From Seriola aureovittata (lineage: Eukaryota; Chordata; Actinopteri; Carangiformes; Carangidae): a stretch of 64,000 nt of DNA. Within the stretch, counting starts at the first letter, position 1. Each line of letters starts with the position of its first letter. The notes under the pieces are model-generated. The model had not been told where the DNA came from. It did not search any database and saw nothing but the letters and a program-made list of their open reading frames with translations. Below are positions 46,850-57,769 of the stretch, one piece after another. The translations under genes and the position numbers were made by a program. Where the stretch lies: positions 22,119,896 to 22,183,895 of the forward strand of contig NC_079366.1 in assembly GCF_021018895.1 (NCBI RefSeq), written 5' to 3'.

Positions 46850-47714
46850 AGTGACCTTTTTTGTGTTAGATTAGTGCTTCAACCAGTTGAGAAGCAACCA
46901 GCCAATGTCAGTGGCTCTGTGGATCTTGTCTATCAAATATGTTTGTTTTATCACCAGTGTTGTCACGTTGTCTTGTTGTAGAGAAGAAAAGCCTGTTCAG
47001 AATGCCATTAGCATGTTTGCGTATTAATTGGAAATTTAAACATTTTAGCAGTCTTCGAATGAATAAATGAAGGTGTCATCATTTCACTAACATTTCATAT
47101 CTGCCTTCTTCTGTGATCCGACCGTACAGTTCTAAATCAAATTTGCACTTTTGTTTATACAAAACATGACAAACAAATATATGCAGTGATTTAAAGAAGT
47201 AGGAGGTCATATAAAAGATGCCAATATTACAATTACATTACTCAAAGTGAAGTTGATGTATGACATTAACTTGATGAAAGAGCGAGATGAAAATCTTTCC
47301 ACAAACGCATTTGTTATTGCAAAGCATGAAAATATCCTTTAAAGAAATTTTCTCAGAACAGTGCAACTACATTTGTTGGGTTGCTTAAAACAACACAACA
47401 GTTTTATGACAGAAACTTTTTCAAAACAGATTTAACCAAAGAATCTCTGTGCTTTAATGGAAGGTGTCAACAAGAATAAGTGCTGTGCACACCATGGTGT
47501 GAAACAAGGAAATTAACATTATTGTAAACGTGGATTTTATATTTGCAATTTTGTTAAATTAATGAGGCCACTAGGTAATATTCTCTCAACCAGAAAGCTA
47601 ACAAGCCCTAATAACTTAACGGAAAAAAACTTTCTCAGGGTTCCCAAAATGACAGAAGAGAAAAAAGAAAAAAATTCTGATCTGCTACCTGTGTTTAAGG
47701 TATGTTTAACTTTA
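46850..47714. other. Gene-free AT-rich stretch
   Basis: No feature recognised. Overlapping frames at 47,537-47,864 lie on both strands and run into a repeat fragment. Confidence 0.5.
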
Positions 47715-47772
47715 GGTGATAAAGAGTACTTGGTTAAGTTTCGGAAAAAAATCATAGTCATGGTTAAACTAA
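47715..47772 (+). repeat. Fragment of GGTTAAG-type dispersed repeat (4 of 4)
   Basis: GGTGATAAAGAGTACTTGGTTAAGTTTCGG.AAAAATCATAGTCATGGTTAAAC aligns closely with the 11.6 kb fragment, sharing ACT.GGTTAAG.TT, AAATC and GTCATGGTTAAA. Confidence 0.5.
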
Positions 47773-48134
47773 CTCAGTGTTGGCACCACTGTACTCCATC
47801 AGAACTGCTTGTCAGATCGTTGACCCCCTCCTCCTACACCTTTCTGGCATTGAAGGCACTCTGACATTACATCCACTTCATGTGGTGATTGGTCAACTGT
47901 GCTGAGGTGAGAGAGGAGCCAGGTATTGAACTTCTCTCTCTAGCTCTCTCTCTTCTCACGCAGCTATTTCTGTCAGTGAGTGTAACACTATGAAAACCTT
48001 CCAGCGGAGACTGTCTGAAAATGAACACGTGTGTCATTATCCTCGTTTTAAATTGATGTCACATCTCCTCAAAGAGATAAACCCTGGTCTCCAGTGTCTA
48101 AGTCTAATGCTTTGCCACATACCCATCCACCCGA

Positions 48135-48161
48135 CCATCCATCCATCCATCCATCCATCCC
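48135..48161. repeat. (ATCC)n microsatellite
   Basis: About six ATCC units. Confidence 0.9.
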
Positions 48162-48199
48162 CAACTTCCTCCAGCAGACTTTTAGCTGAGTTTTTATCA

Positions 48200-48912
48200 A
48201 GAGGACGGTTACCGAATATACATGGAAAAAGCACTTATGCCCCATCCCAACAGCTGTAACACAACATTTCCGTCTCATTTGTTACCTTACATATGTAGAG
48301 TAGATGGCACAGTGTCTGATCACCATGTAACAAATGACAATAGCTTGTAGAAAAACAGATGATATCGGGCACAGCGCAGTGAAATGGATACTTCAGGAGG
48401 TAAGAGGCGAGAGGAAATCAAGTGTGTCTGCTCAATTAACATTTACTGGTCTATTTACATACACACATCCAAAGTGAGTGGCCCTTAACACAGCAAGGTG
48501 CTCAGGAGGCTGCTGGAAGCATCAAGGGTGGAAAGCTGAAATCAGCACCACATGCACAAAAAGAAAATCTGGCTGAAACTACACAAGAAACAGAACATGT
48601 CTTTTAATGAAGCAACCGTGGTCCTCGGTCATAATTTTCAAAGAAGCTGCCAAGATTAAAGTCAAAGGAGTCTCCCAATGGCTTCAAGTCTGCACTGCTT
48701 TGAAAAATACCCCCAGTGTACAAAGCATCCCCCTCTCCAACCTCCCCCCCTCTTTTTTTCGCCCACCCCATCTTTCTCTCTTTCACACTCTTCTTGCTCT
48801 ATGTTTCTCTTTCTTTTCTCCTTTTTTTCAAATAACTGGAGCTGCACTTTAGCCACCAATTCTCGCCCCTGATCCCATCATTAAAAAGGCTCAGGGAGAA
48901 CAAGGGCTTTTT

Positions 48913-48913
<1 letters not shown>
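48200..48913. other. Gene-free stretch
   Basis: A pyrimidine-rich segment (CTCCAACCTCCCCCCTCTTTTTTTC and on) lies at 48,730-48,835. GAAATCAGCACCAC near 48,538 resembles the left half of a REST site, but the right half is absent. Confidence 0.45.

Positions 48914-48964
<51 letters not shown>
48914..48964. repeat. (GT)n microsatellite, ~25 units
   Basis: A perfect GT run, followed by a GAGACAGA-rich purine stretch to about 48,998. Confidence 0.97.
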
Positions 48965-48968
<4 letters not shown>

Positions 48969-49009
48969 AAGAGGCAGAGAGAGACAGACAGAGACAGGCT
49001 GACAGACCT

Positions 49010-49270
49010 GGGCCTGCCAAGCGACGTGGCGCTCACTCTTTAAGTGCAACAGACACCTCCTCTCTGACTACAGAACTAACACTATGCCACGCGCACGCAC
49101 AATAGGATGAATAATTGATCGGCCTGGGGCTTGCGTGTTAAGAACAGAGGAGGCGTGCCAGTAGCGTTTTCACTTCAAATTTGTATTGTCTTTAGTCTCC
49201 GCCAGCCATCTACATTTCTAACACCTGCCTCAGTCAGATGTGCGCTGGTGCACTAGCCCCGGAACTATCT
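49010..49270. promoter_or_regulatory. Candidate conserved non-coding block M
   Basis: GC-balanced unique DNA with GGATGAATAATTGATCGGCC near 49,105-49,124 next to GGGGCTTGCGTG. Homeodomain cores within GC-rich DNA suggest an enhancer; no frame is supported. Confidence 0.3.
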
Positions 49271-50911
49271 TTCATCTGGCACACACTGTTACTGGAAGAA
49301 GAGGAAAAAACACACACTTTCAAGAGATCATTATCTAGTAGGGAAACCAGGACACAAGTTCGATAGCTTCCCTCTTTCCTCCCGCCTCCACCGGCAGTAA
49401 CCTTTGTTAGATCATTTCAACACCTGCAACACTTTTTTTTTTCGGAACAGAAAAGAGGCTTCTCCCTTGCGAAGCTTTTACACCTTAACTGTGAAAAAAT
49501 GGGAAGTGTATTTCAAAACATCAGATATTAAATGTGTAAAAATGATTGTCATTGCATGTGCACCATTGAAGTAGATGCTGGTAAACACTCTGAGTTGACT
49601 CATAAAGTCTTAATTATTTTCTTGCATCCTAGATAATTAAGACTAAATTGATTAGAAATAGATGGTGTGAAAGCCACTGCACAAAAAGTAAGACAGCGTA
49701 ATCGCATGAATGTTTAAGTGGCAGCATCAGAGTTCACTTTTTAAAACTTCTCTAAGAAGTTGTTGCTATTTCTCATATTTGTAGAACTAGTTACTTTTGA
49801 TAATGTGCAAATTTTCTGGCTAAAATGAGTTAAAGTTCATTGTCACTGTTTGTAAATAGCTGTACAGGCCTTGCTGTGCTCAGTGCCTGACAAAAAGATA
49901 GTTCGGAGGCATTTAAGTATGTTGCTAAAGGACTGTGAGCTGCATCTTATCTTCATATATACTGAGATACATTTGGCACCTATTACCAGAAAAAGCTCAT
50001 TATTTCATATCACAATTTTCCTGATGAAAGTTTCTAACTTGACTCAGGATCTGACTTTTCTATGTTCACAAGAGGTTAAATGATAATAAATAAACGATAA
50101 GATGTGATGCAGAGCAAGAAAGGATGATATAATGTATACACTTATCCCAAACAAACATCTGTGTGTGGTTAAAAAGAGCTACAGGAAATGAGCATCCTCA
50201 TGTGTTTAACATCTGAAAACATTGACACATCTCAGCTTTAAAAAAAATAAAAATAAAAATGGAATGAAAAAGAAAACCATCAACATGCGCTAATTCTTTT
50301 GACTTCAATGCCTCCCCTCCACATTTTTATCCTTGCTGAAAAATCCCTGAATAAGCAATAAGCCTGATTCAGTCCATATGCATTATACATTAAGCGATTA
50401 AAAACTCTAAATCTTTACTGCGCCCAAACCAATTAGGGGTCATTTGGTTTTTGAGGATGTGGTCCACCCTCTTATCTTGTCTCCTGAATAACCAAACCGT
50501 TTGTGTTTCACACATGACCTTTCTGAACCCTTTGAAAGTCTGCACTTTTTTTTTTTCACCCTCCTATTTTTGATTTTCTTCCCTTTATGTGCAAGAAGTT
50601 TAAAATGTCTCAAGATTTAGTTCGATGGTATATAATCAAATATTGATTTTATCCTTCAAAACTGCTTTCTTGGTGTTCACCTTTCTATAATATATGTGAC
50701 ACACTTGAAGTATCAAGTTTAGCTTTTAATGAGTGAACTTAGAAGCCAAATATTCTTTCTGAGACATTGAACAGTGAAGTGGAATAACACTTTACATCAT
50801 AAGTAACATTCAAAGATCATAACCCAAAGATGATGACTTCTAACTCGAATAGAGAAAATCTTCAAGGTCAAAAAAGGTTAAAAGCATCTTCAGTTAATAC
50901 AGGAAGAGATG
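49271..50911. other. Gene-free AT-rich DNA
   Basis: T run near 49,433-49,442 and T/A runs near 50,547 and 50,240. No gene or recognised transposon. Confidence 0.5.
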
Positions 50912-51285
50912 CTAAAGCAATTGTTTGGTATTTTGGCAAATACACTTGTTCACTTTCTTGTGTGAGTTAAATGAGAAGATAGATACCGTTTAACTTAGCT
51001 TAGCATATGGACTGGAAACAGGGAAACAGCGAGCCAGGCTTTCTCCAAAGTTAACAAAATTCAGAGTTTTTAAGTTTAATTTGTACAAATACCAAAATGT
51101 ATGAACATAAAGTTGCGTTTCTTTGGGGCTATGTGAGGGAATATCTAATGGCCACATGTAGTGACTTCCTGGAGTTTTTTTTTTTGTTAGTTTTTTTTAA
51201 TATGAGAGTGTTATCAATTTTCTCATCTACCTCTCAAAGAGAACACGGATAGGCATCTGTCCCAAAATGTCAAACTATTCCTCTC
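50912..51285. mobile_element. Palindromic AGCTTAGC-type MITE, near complete
   Basis: The left arm (CAATTGTTTGGTATTTTGGCAAATAC..TTGTTCACTTTCTTG..GAGTTAAATGAGAAGATAGATACC) is an imperfect inverted repeat of the right arm (TATGAGAGTG..ATCAATTTTCTCATCTACCTCTC..CCCAAAATGTCAAACTATTC), over roughly 80-90 bp. The inner hallmark TTAACTTAGCTTAGCATA..GACTGGAAACAGGGAAACAGC is present. It is a non-autonomous fold-back element without coding capacity. Confidence 0.7.
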
Positions 51286-51699
51286 AACTTAAGCTACGGT
51301 GAAGAACATAAAGTTCTTTCTGAAAGTGTCTAATAAGTTCCATCACCGCCTTGACTTGCCTGCCAAGCTGTTCATAACTATGTAATGTCTTCATGCATTA
51401 TAAAGACCTGGCCACGATTGAAAACAGCGCAGTCAAAAACAACAAGTGATCAAAGATCCTGAAGTTGACTGAAGAGGAACTGAGATGGCTTGACCTTAAA
51501 CATACTTGGGTTCCCTGATGGACACAACAACCAACTCCCTCCCCAGTAAACAGTCCTGTAATATTAAACACAGAGGACGTCAAAGGGCTCTAATGTTTGC
51601 TCCTCTCTGCTGCGGATTGGGATGTTTTGCCCAGGGTCGGCGTCCCACCATTATGACATCACTCAGGACCCGAGCAGGAGACTATCAAAGGCGCTGCGG

Positions 51700-52150
51700 C
51701 GGTGTATCATATTCATCAATTGAAAATATTCATATGCATATACACCCTTGCCACCCTAGAAGGGAAGCATCTCCTTTTTAAAGGCAGCAATCCACTGGCA
51801 ACACATGAAAAGTTACAAAACATCAAATAAGGCACTGGGAAAAGAAAATTAAAAATATAAAACGCTGGGGTGAAATGGAAGACGTGTTAAAAGAAGAGGA
51901 AATTCTTTAAAAGTGTAATGATTGAGCAGCGCCTGATTAATCAGCGATGGCTTTCTCGGGTAACTGTCCGACATTACTTTTGATTTAGCGTGCTGGGCGA
52001 TCAATAGAAAGAGCTCGAGGTGGTGTTTCTAATTAAGGTAATTCATGGTTTGGCTGATATGGGTAAATTACAAATTGCTTTGCACATGTAGATACACATC
52101 ATGCGAAACTCTCATCAATTAAGTGGAGTTTAGTGGTTTTATGTTTCCTG
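51700..52150. promoter_or_regulatory. Candidate conserved non-coding block N
   Basis: About 450 bases of unique sequence between two palindromic transposons, with the densest enhancer-like grammar in the window. TGATTAATCA, a 10-bp homeodomain palindrome, lies at 51,934-51,943. GCGATCAATAG lies near 51,998, TTCTAATTAAGGTAATTCATG near 52,027-52,047, then GGTAAATTACAAATTGC and CATCAATTAAGTGG. GC-containing spacers (TTTCTCGGGTAACTGTCCG) make simple AT drift unlikely. Transposons flank it closely but do not enter it. Confidence 0.5.
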
Positions 52151-52323
52151 TATCCGGAATTGTAGGGGAGGATTGTAATCCAACTACTCTGTAGTCAGTT
52201 CAATTGGTCTGTATAAAGTGATTATGATTTACCTTGGATGGTTCAATCAACATTAATCTCCACACCTGCTTGTCCATCTGCACCAAAAACCTAGAAGTTT
52301 AAACCCTCACTATCTTTTCTAAG

Positions 52324-52833
52324 GAAGAGGTCAACATTATGTGGGATATGCTCAGTTTTCTTGTTGAGAGTTGGATGAGAACATTGATACCGCTCTCGTG
52401 TCTATCCATTATAAGTAACGCCACAGCCAGGAGACAGTGAGTTTAGCTAAGAATAAAGGTGGGAACAGCCTGGCTCTGTCCAAAGGCACCTCAGCACCTC
52501 TAAAAATCACCAATTAACATGTTATATCTTGTGCTTTATTCCTGGAGTCTTGTCATCACTGTGAGGTTGCCAGGCAACCAGAGAGAGCAATAGTACGGCA
52601 CATAACCCCACGCAAAAGTACAACTCGTCCTTCTCATACTTCAGTTATGCAGATTAAGCAAACATGAAGACATGTTAACTTATGAGCTTTAGAAGTGCTG
52701 TTAGGCTGATTATGTTACCTTCGGATGCAGTCGGGCTAGCTGTTTCCCCCTGTTTCCAGTCTTTATCCTAAGCTATGCTAACCAGCTGCCTGCTTTAGCT
52801 TCATATTTAGTGTAAGCAACATAATATTCCTTT
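52324..52833. mobile_element. Palindromic AGCTTAGC-type MITE, long copy
   Basis: The left arm (GTCAACATTATGTGGGATATGC..TTGTTGAGAGTTGGATGAGAACATTGATACC) and CCTGGCTCTGTCCAAAGGCACC..CAGCACCTCTAAAAATCACC are family hallmarks. The right half carries GCTAGCTGTTTCCCCCTGTTTCCAGTCTTTATCCTAAGC..TGCTAACCAGCTGCCTGC, the inverted counterpart of the GACTGGAAACAGGGAAACAGC motif in the 50.9 kb copy. About 510 bp, non-coding, with a perfect RFX-like palindrome inside (separate entry). Confidence 0.75.
52566..52578. promoter_or_regulatory. RFX X-box palindrome inside a MITE
   Basis: GTTGCCAGGCAAC is a perfect 13-bp palindrome around a central base and fits the RFX X-box (two GTTGCC half-sites facing each other). 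RFX factors drive ciliary and immune genes. The site lies inside the transposon at 52,324-52,833, so it probably arrived with it. Confidence 0.45.
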
Positions 52834-52849
52834 AAATCGTACCATACAG

Positions 52850-54530
52850 AAACCTACTGTAAGTTTCACTGTCAGGTGAGGGGGAGTGTATTTATGTCAG
52901 GATGTTGAGGCCCCTGTCCGGCAGGTCTGATATATCACTTCTGAAAATCCCCATCTTTTTATTGGTGGCTCTTAGATGGACAAGATTTAATGGAAACGGC
53001 GAATGTTGAACTTACTGAGGATCAAAGAGGCTTGACAGCAGGTGACTGATTCAAAAGAGGGAAAATGATTTCTTCGCGTCTCCTATGTGATAGTAAATAT
53101 GGAGTTTTAAAGGTTTTACTGTGGAAAACGTCTCCTTGTTCACATTTACTCTTGAATCTCATAAGAAACAATGTTAAATATACATGTCAAATGCAAAAAC
53201 TAATCCATATACAGGTACTATATCAGGTTACTTTTGCAAATACTCTTCACCAAAATGAGGGGAGGAATTTTAACAATTTCATGACGCAAGAATTTGATTT
53301 AGCACACTGTTGGCTAAAACAAAGGTGCTGGGGAGTCTAGAGACGTGATGAAATATAGATATCGGAGTTCAGGGTGAGCGGGCTGGTTTGTGTGTGTGAA
53401 GCATTCTCTTTATTGTTGGAGACAGAAAACAGCTGCATTCAACATCTGTAAGATAAGGCAGTAAACACCAGTTCACCACTAATTCAAAGCAGTTCTGTTT
53501 GTCCACTGCCACTCCACAACAAAATGATGTCAATTGAATAACTGCAAATCTTGCTGTTTAGTGTATAATCGGGAGGCGTCTTGTGTTACCACAGGCCTCC
53601 GAGCCACTATTAAACCTGGAGACTTTACTGTGATGGGGCTGTGATGCAGTGCAAGGCATCAAAAAAACAAGGTGCCACATTCTCAAACAGAGAGGTAGGT
53701 TAAGTGGCAAAGAATGGCAGCAAACGGCAGTCATTTCAGAACGCCGCTGCTGTGCTGCATGCTTATGCCAGCAGAAACGCCTTATACATACAACCCCATG
53801 AATATGCGATTTCTGTATGAAGAGTTTGACAACAAAGGGGCCACCACATAGTTTCTGATGAGGCTAGATTGTCTGTGTTTGTGAGTGTATGTATGTGCGT
53901 GTGTGTACAGATCGGCAGGTTTCTACCATTCTGTCCTACTTACATCTCCCATAATGTCGAAGTGCAGAGAAATTAATGGTGTTTAGAAGAGCTGATTTGT
54001 TTTCACATGATACCACGATCTTTACCATGGCCAGAAATCTTCAGCATGATTAAGAACTAAATAAATAACAGTCAAAAATCTAATCTCTTCCATTTGTTCT
54101 GTTTTTTTTTTTTGGTTTAGTGTTCAAAATTTTAAACCATTGCAGTTGAAGGACTCTATGTTTAGAGCCTGTAAACACAGCAATAAACACTAACAATAAA
54201 TCATCCTAAAATGCTAAATACCAGGAAATTTTATTCTAGATTACCAACGAGGATATTCAGGATTTGATTTCTAGTAGGGTGAAGTGATGTATTTTGTGAA
54301 CGGCTATGCAATAATAATCTTAAATTTCATATACAGTAATTGAATCTTCGTAAAAATGTACAGATGATGAAAGAGAAGTAGAATGATATAGATACAGTAT
54401 TTTTGTAGGCCAAGCAGTAAATAACCACCTCTCAGTAATCACATGGCAAATTTGATGAAGAAAATAAACTCTGCTGTGGGAGAAGATGTATAATACACAT
54501 TTTAACAATAAAAATAAACGCTATTTATTA
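52850..54530. other. Gene-free unique DNA
   Basis: T run at about 54,101-54,113. The 91-codon frame at 53,065-53,340 has no splice or domain support. Confidence 0.5.
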
Positions 54531-54535
54531 ACGCT

Positions 54536-55063
54536 ATGGTTTCACTTTCTGATAAGTGGGTTTAAAAGTTGCAAGTAATGGCTCTATTAATTGTTAGTAA
54601 ATCATTTATGCATTCTATTTATGCATTTATGCATTTAATGCTGAATGGACATGAAGCTATGAGCCATTAATAAGAGCAGTTACGAGGTTGCCAGGTTGTA
54701 GACCTTCCAATGGACCATCTGGCGACCTACTGACTAAACAGTGCTGCAGACCATGTGGACCAAAATTGATTTTTTAACGACTTATTAACACAACTTATGA
54801 TATTCTAACTGCAGACTTTGCTGATTACAATTTACACTAATCTTAATTAGTACAGCTGACTGCTTGAAACTCATGACCTTTCACATTGATGACTTTATTA
54901 AAAATGATTGACAGTCAGAGAGATCTTTCACAGCCTGGTGAACAAAAAATTTCTCTGATCTATAAAGCATTAGTAAATAATTTGTTTACATTGATAAACC
55001 AATTTGTTATAAATTATAAAGCCTGCATAAAAGGAGGCTTATTATGAAGTGGTATTAACACTT
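54536..55063. mobile_element. Possible MITE with CACTT..ATAAG ends
   Basis: The left end (GGTTTCACTTTCTGATAAG) and the reverse complement of the right end (AATACCACTTCATAATAAG) are imperfect inverted repeats. Sub-terminal segments rich in ATTTATGCATT and AGCATTAGTAAATAA also mirror each other. No target duplication was found, so the boundaries and the call are tentative. Confidence 0.4.
54904..54913 (+). promoter_or_regulatory. Perfect PBX-MEIS/PREP composite site
   Basis: TGATTGACAG is the exact decamer bound by PBX with PREP/MEIS. It lies inside the tentative MITE at 54,536-55,063, so it may be repeat-borne. Confidence 0.4.
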
Positions 55064-55064
55064 T

Positions 55065-55900
55065 TTTTTGACAATATATTGATACATTTACATGGATTTA
55101 ATGTTGAATATATACATAACTCACATTGTACAGCTTCAAAATTAAAGGTGAAATATTCACATTTACAGATTTTTGGACTACAAACTTTATATCTAAGCGG
55201 TTTTCACTGTTTCTCATTTTTGGGGTTGAATTCATAATAAAGATGCTTTTAATACTAGATACTGCCTATTACATTCTGCAAATGTTCTGATCTGTGCCCT
55301 TGAGCCTTTGACTAGATTTTTAATCTTACAAATGCTGTGCCATTCAAATTTTAAGTAAAATTGAATTTGGGCTGACCATTTGTTTAGAATAGCCGAAACA
55401 GCCAATGAATGACGATGTGTTGGGTCACTGTGACTGATGTGGTTAATGTGACTACAGCGGTGACATGATGAGGGATGAGGGTGACCCGTGAGAATTAGGA
55501 GGAAACTGATGTCATGAATTTTCTACTTTGTTCCAATGCAGACCTCCTGGAATATGATTACAATGTGCTTGATATTGTAAAAAGAAAAAGAAATGTTTTC
55601 AGATGATCACCTTGCAAACGATTATGCTGAAAATTTCATATAACAAATTACATTTATCTAAACTTTGGTCATTTTAACACACTAGGTTGTGCCACATTTC
55701 ATAAAGTTGATTGATAATATCATTCTTTTTTGCAATATTATTTCAAAAAGAAATTTTTTCACATGATCTAACCCAAATTATTCCACAAAATCTCTAAGTG
55801 CTTCTCCTTGAACTTTATTTCTACATTCATACTCCACTTTTACTTTAATTTTACAGTTCACTTCCTCTCCAAAGCCCTGGTAAAATAGCTCTCCTTATGA
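55065..55900. other. Gene-free AT-rich DNA
   Basis: No gene or recognised repeat. Confidence 0.5.
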
Positions 55901-56400
55901 CTTAAGCAGAATTGACAATTAGCCTGCTAGCTGGAGCAGAGGTCTCTGCAGTGGGTCCCTGATGGTACTGTACAGCAGATGAAGAGATTGAACCACCACC
56001 ATCAATGGTTGCCTGTCTGAGATTGGCTGCTGTAATTGGTACCCACTCTGTAACACTCACATTCCATCACACTTTATTAACGCCCGTCACCCAGTCAAAA
56101 GCTAATCTTTTATTCTGTTTTCCAATTATTGTAAAGTGGCGGGCTTTAAATGAGGAGGAGGAGATAATGAAATTAACTTCCTAACTTAGAGCAATTCTCT
56201 ATGGCACAATGATCAGATATTCTCTTGGTCTGGGAAATGTATGCTAATTTTATGCATCTATCATTAGTTATTACCATTGCAGCAACATAAAACACAGTTT
56301 TCTTGAACAATTAGACTTAAAATGCTGCATTTTAATCAGTCAGGGGAGGCTTGCATGCATATTAAAACTGCTGTAATTGAAGGTCTGAACTTTTGACACT
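55900..56400. promoter_or_regulatory. Candidate conserved non-coding block O
   Basis: Repeat-free block with TTCCAATTATTGTAAAGTGGCGGGC (56,121-56,145), GATAATGAAATTAACTTCC, a POU-octamer-like ATGCTAAT at 56,241-56,248 followed by TTTATGCATC, and CATTAGTTATTACC. The octamer next to a TATGCAT core and SOX-like ATTGT nearby is a familiar enhancer layout. Confidence 0.45.
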
Positions 56401-56965
56401 TCTTGAAGCAAGTGTTTGACAGCAGTGACAGTTTGTTTACATCCTGCTGTGTCTGTGTTCACTTTCAAAGATTCTTTCGTAATACCTGAGAGCAACCATG
56501 GGGAATACTCCAGGGCTTTTTTCTCCTCTGCTTGTCTATTGTTGGTACTTCAATATTATTTTTTCCTTGTCACACGTTTTAAGCATTTTGGGTTGTTTGA
56601 TTTTTTTTTCTTGTTTTTGAGATAAGGAAAAGGATAGTTTGTTCTTCATTAATGTAACAATAAACTACGCAGAAACATAATTAAGACACACACAAGTCAA
56701 AGCTCAGAGAAAGCCATTCAACTAACATGATCGGGTCAGGTGAATAAGTGGGGCTTTTAAATGATGTGATTTAGGACTCCATGCAAGAGTTAATCTGTTT
56801 TATTTCTACTTTTCTGGTAATGTGTGCTGCCAAATGACTTATTAATGGACAACAATAAACTCGGTATATGTGTACCTCCCCTTGTACCAGTAATCTAAAG
56901 TCGCCCCAATTATACTTAAGGAGGAATTTTTTGCAGGAAAGGATCAAGACAGTCTTCAGCTCAAA

Positions 56966-57243
56966 AGATTGGTCGATTAATCGATTGCCAGAAAATTCAG
57001 TGGAAACTATTTTGATAATCGAGTCATTGTCAGCTTTTCTCTTTGTCTCATTATACATTGAATAACTTTGGGTTTTGGTCTGTAGGCCAGACAAAGCAAG
57101 ACATATGAGGAGGTCACCCTGGGCTTTAGGAAATTATGATTGCCATTTTTCACTATTATCTGACATTTCATAGGGCAAAAAATGAACTGAGAAAATAATC
57201 ATCAGATTAATCGATAATGAAAAGAAGTGTTAGTTGCAACCCA
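56966..57243 (+). mobile_element. AATCGATTA-type hAT-like MITE (copy 4)
   Basis: This is the copy closest to the family pattern. It has GGTCGATTAATCGATTGCC, GGTTTTGGTCTGTAGGCCAGACAAAGCAAGAC, GGTCACCCTGGGCTTTAGG, CACTATTATCTGACATTTC, GAGAAAATAATC, CAGATTAATCGATAATG and a right end GTTAGTTGCAACCC. The left terminus is lost, so no target duplication can be checked. Confidence 0.8.
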
Positions 57244-57370
57244 AGTTAAATTTGTCTCTGTTTTTCCTGACATAAGATTTTTCTTCTATTTAAAGTATTT
57301 CCAAGTAGTGGAATAAATAATTTGGGGGTTTTCCTATCACACAGGCAGCAAACAGCATTTTTTGGGTGGT

Positions 57371-57413
<43 letters not shown>
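57371..57413 (+). repeat. (AGC)n trinucleotide repeat, ~14 units
   Basis: A perfect 43-bp AGC/CAG array, 85 bases upstream of the acceptor-like site at 57,498. If the downstream exon is real, the array is intronic. Confidence 0.97.
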
Positions 57414-57498
57414 CTGTTGAACAGCAAATTAATTTAGTTTTGCTTAACTAATGAATCTAACACTCAATAAGCCCCCTCCTTTCTTTTCTTTGCCACAG

Positions 57499-57588
57499 GC
57501 CCAGAGCTCCAAGGCCCCAGACGAGCTACCATCCCCATCCAGCTCATCAGTCACCCTGGGCAGTCTCTCCCCAAACGGGACCCCCTGA
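57499..57588 (+). CDS. Candidate 3'-terminal exon, unidentified Ser/Pro-rich C-terminus
   Basis: A branch-like CTAAC lies at about 57,459, then a long pyrimidine tract (CCCCCTCCTTTCTTTTCTTTG) and CACAG up to 57,498, a textbook acceptor. In the first frame the exon reads 29 codons, Ser/Pro-rich, and ends at TGA (57,586-57,588). The second frame (from the CCA at 57,501) stays open about 75 codons, with LISHPGQSLPKRD and EPFEDRPNLYEDQF-like stretches, until it runs into the GT repeat at 57,725. No donor brackets the region clearly. I do not recognise the protein. Alternatives are a conserved non-coding element (57,600-57,720 has enhancer-like AATGTATTGATGG and AATTCAGCCAATTCATAAG phrases) or a chance acceptor. 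Confidence 0.35.
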   Translation, partial: AQSSKAPDELPSPSSSSVTLGSLSPNGTP

Positions 57589-57724
57589 TGCCCAGTAATG
57601 GCTGTTTGATGACCCTCATAAAAGGAGTCAATGTATTGATGGAGCCCTTTGAGGACAGACCTAATTTGTATGAGGATCAATTCAGCCAATTCATAAGAAA
57701 AGAACCAGCGGATGGAGAGGAGGG

Positions 57725-57764
57725 TGTGTGTGTATGTGTGTGTGTGTGTGCGTGTGTGTGTGTG
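57725..57764. repeat. (GT)n microsatellite, interrupted
   Basis: GT units with TATG and TGCG interruptions. Confidence 0.93.
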
Positions 57765-57769
57765 GGAGG

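Noticed and set aside
48536..48556. REST/NRSF element
   Set aside because: Only the left half (ATCAGCACCAC) fits; the right half is absent.
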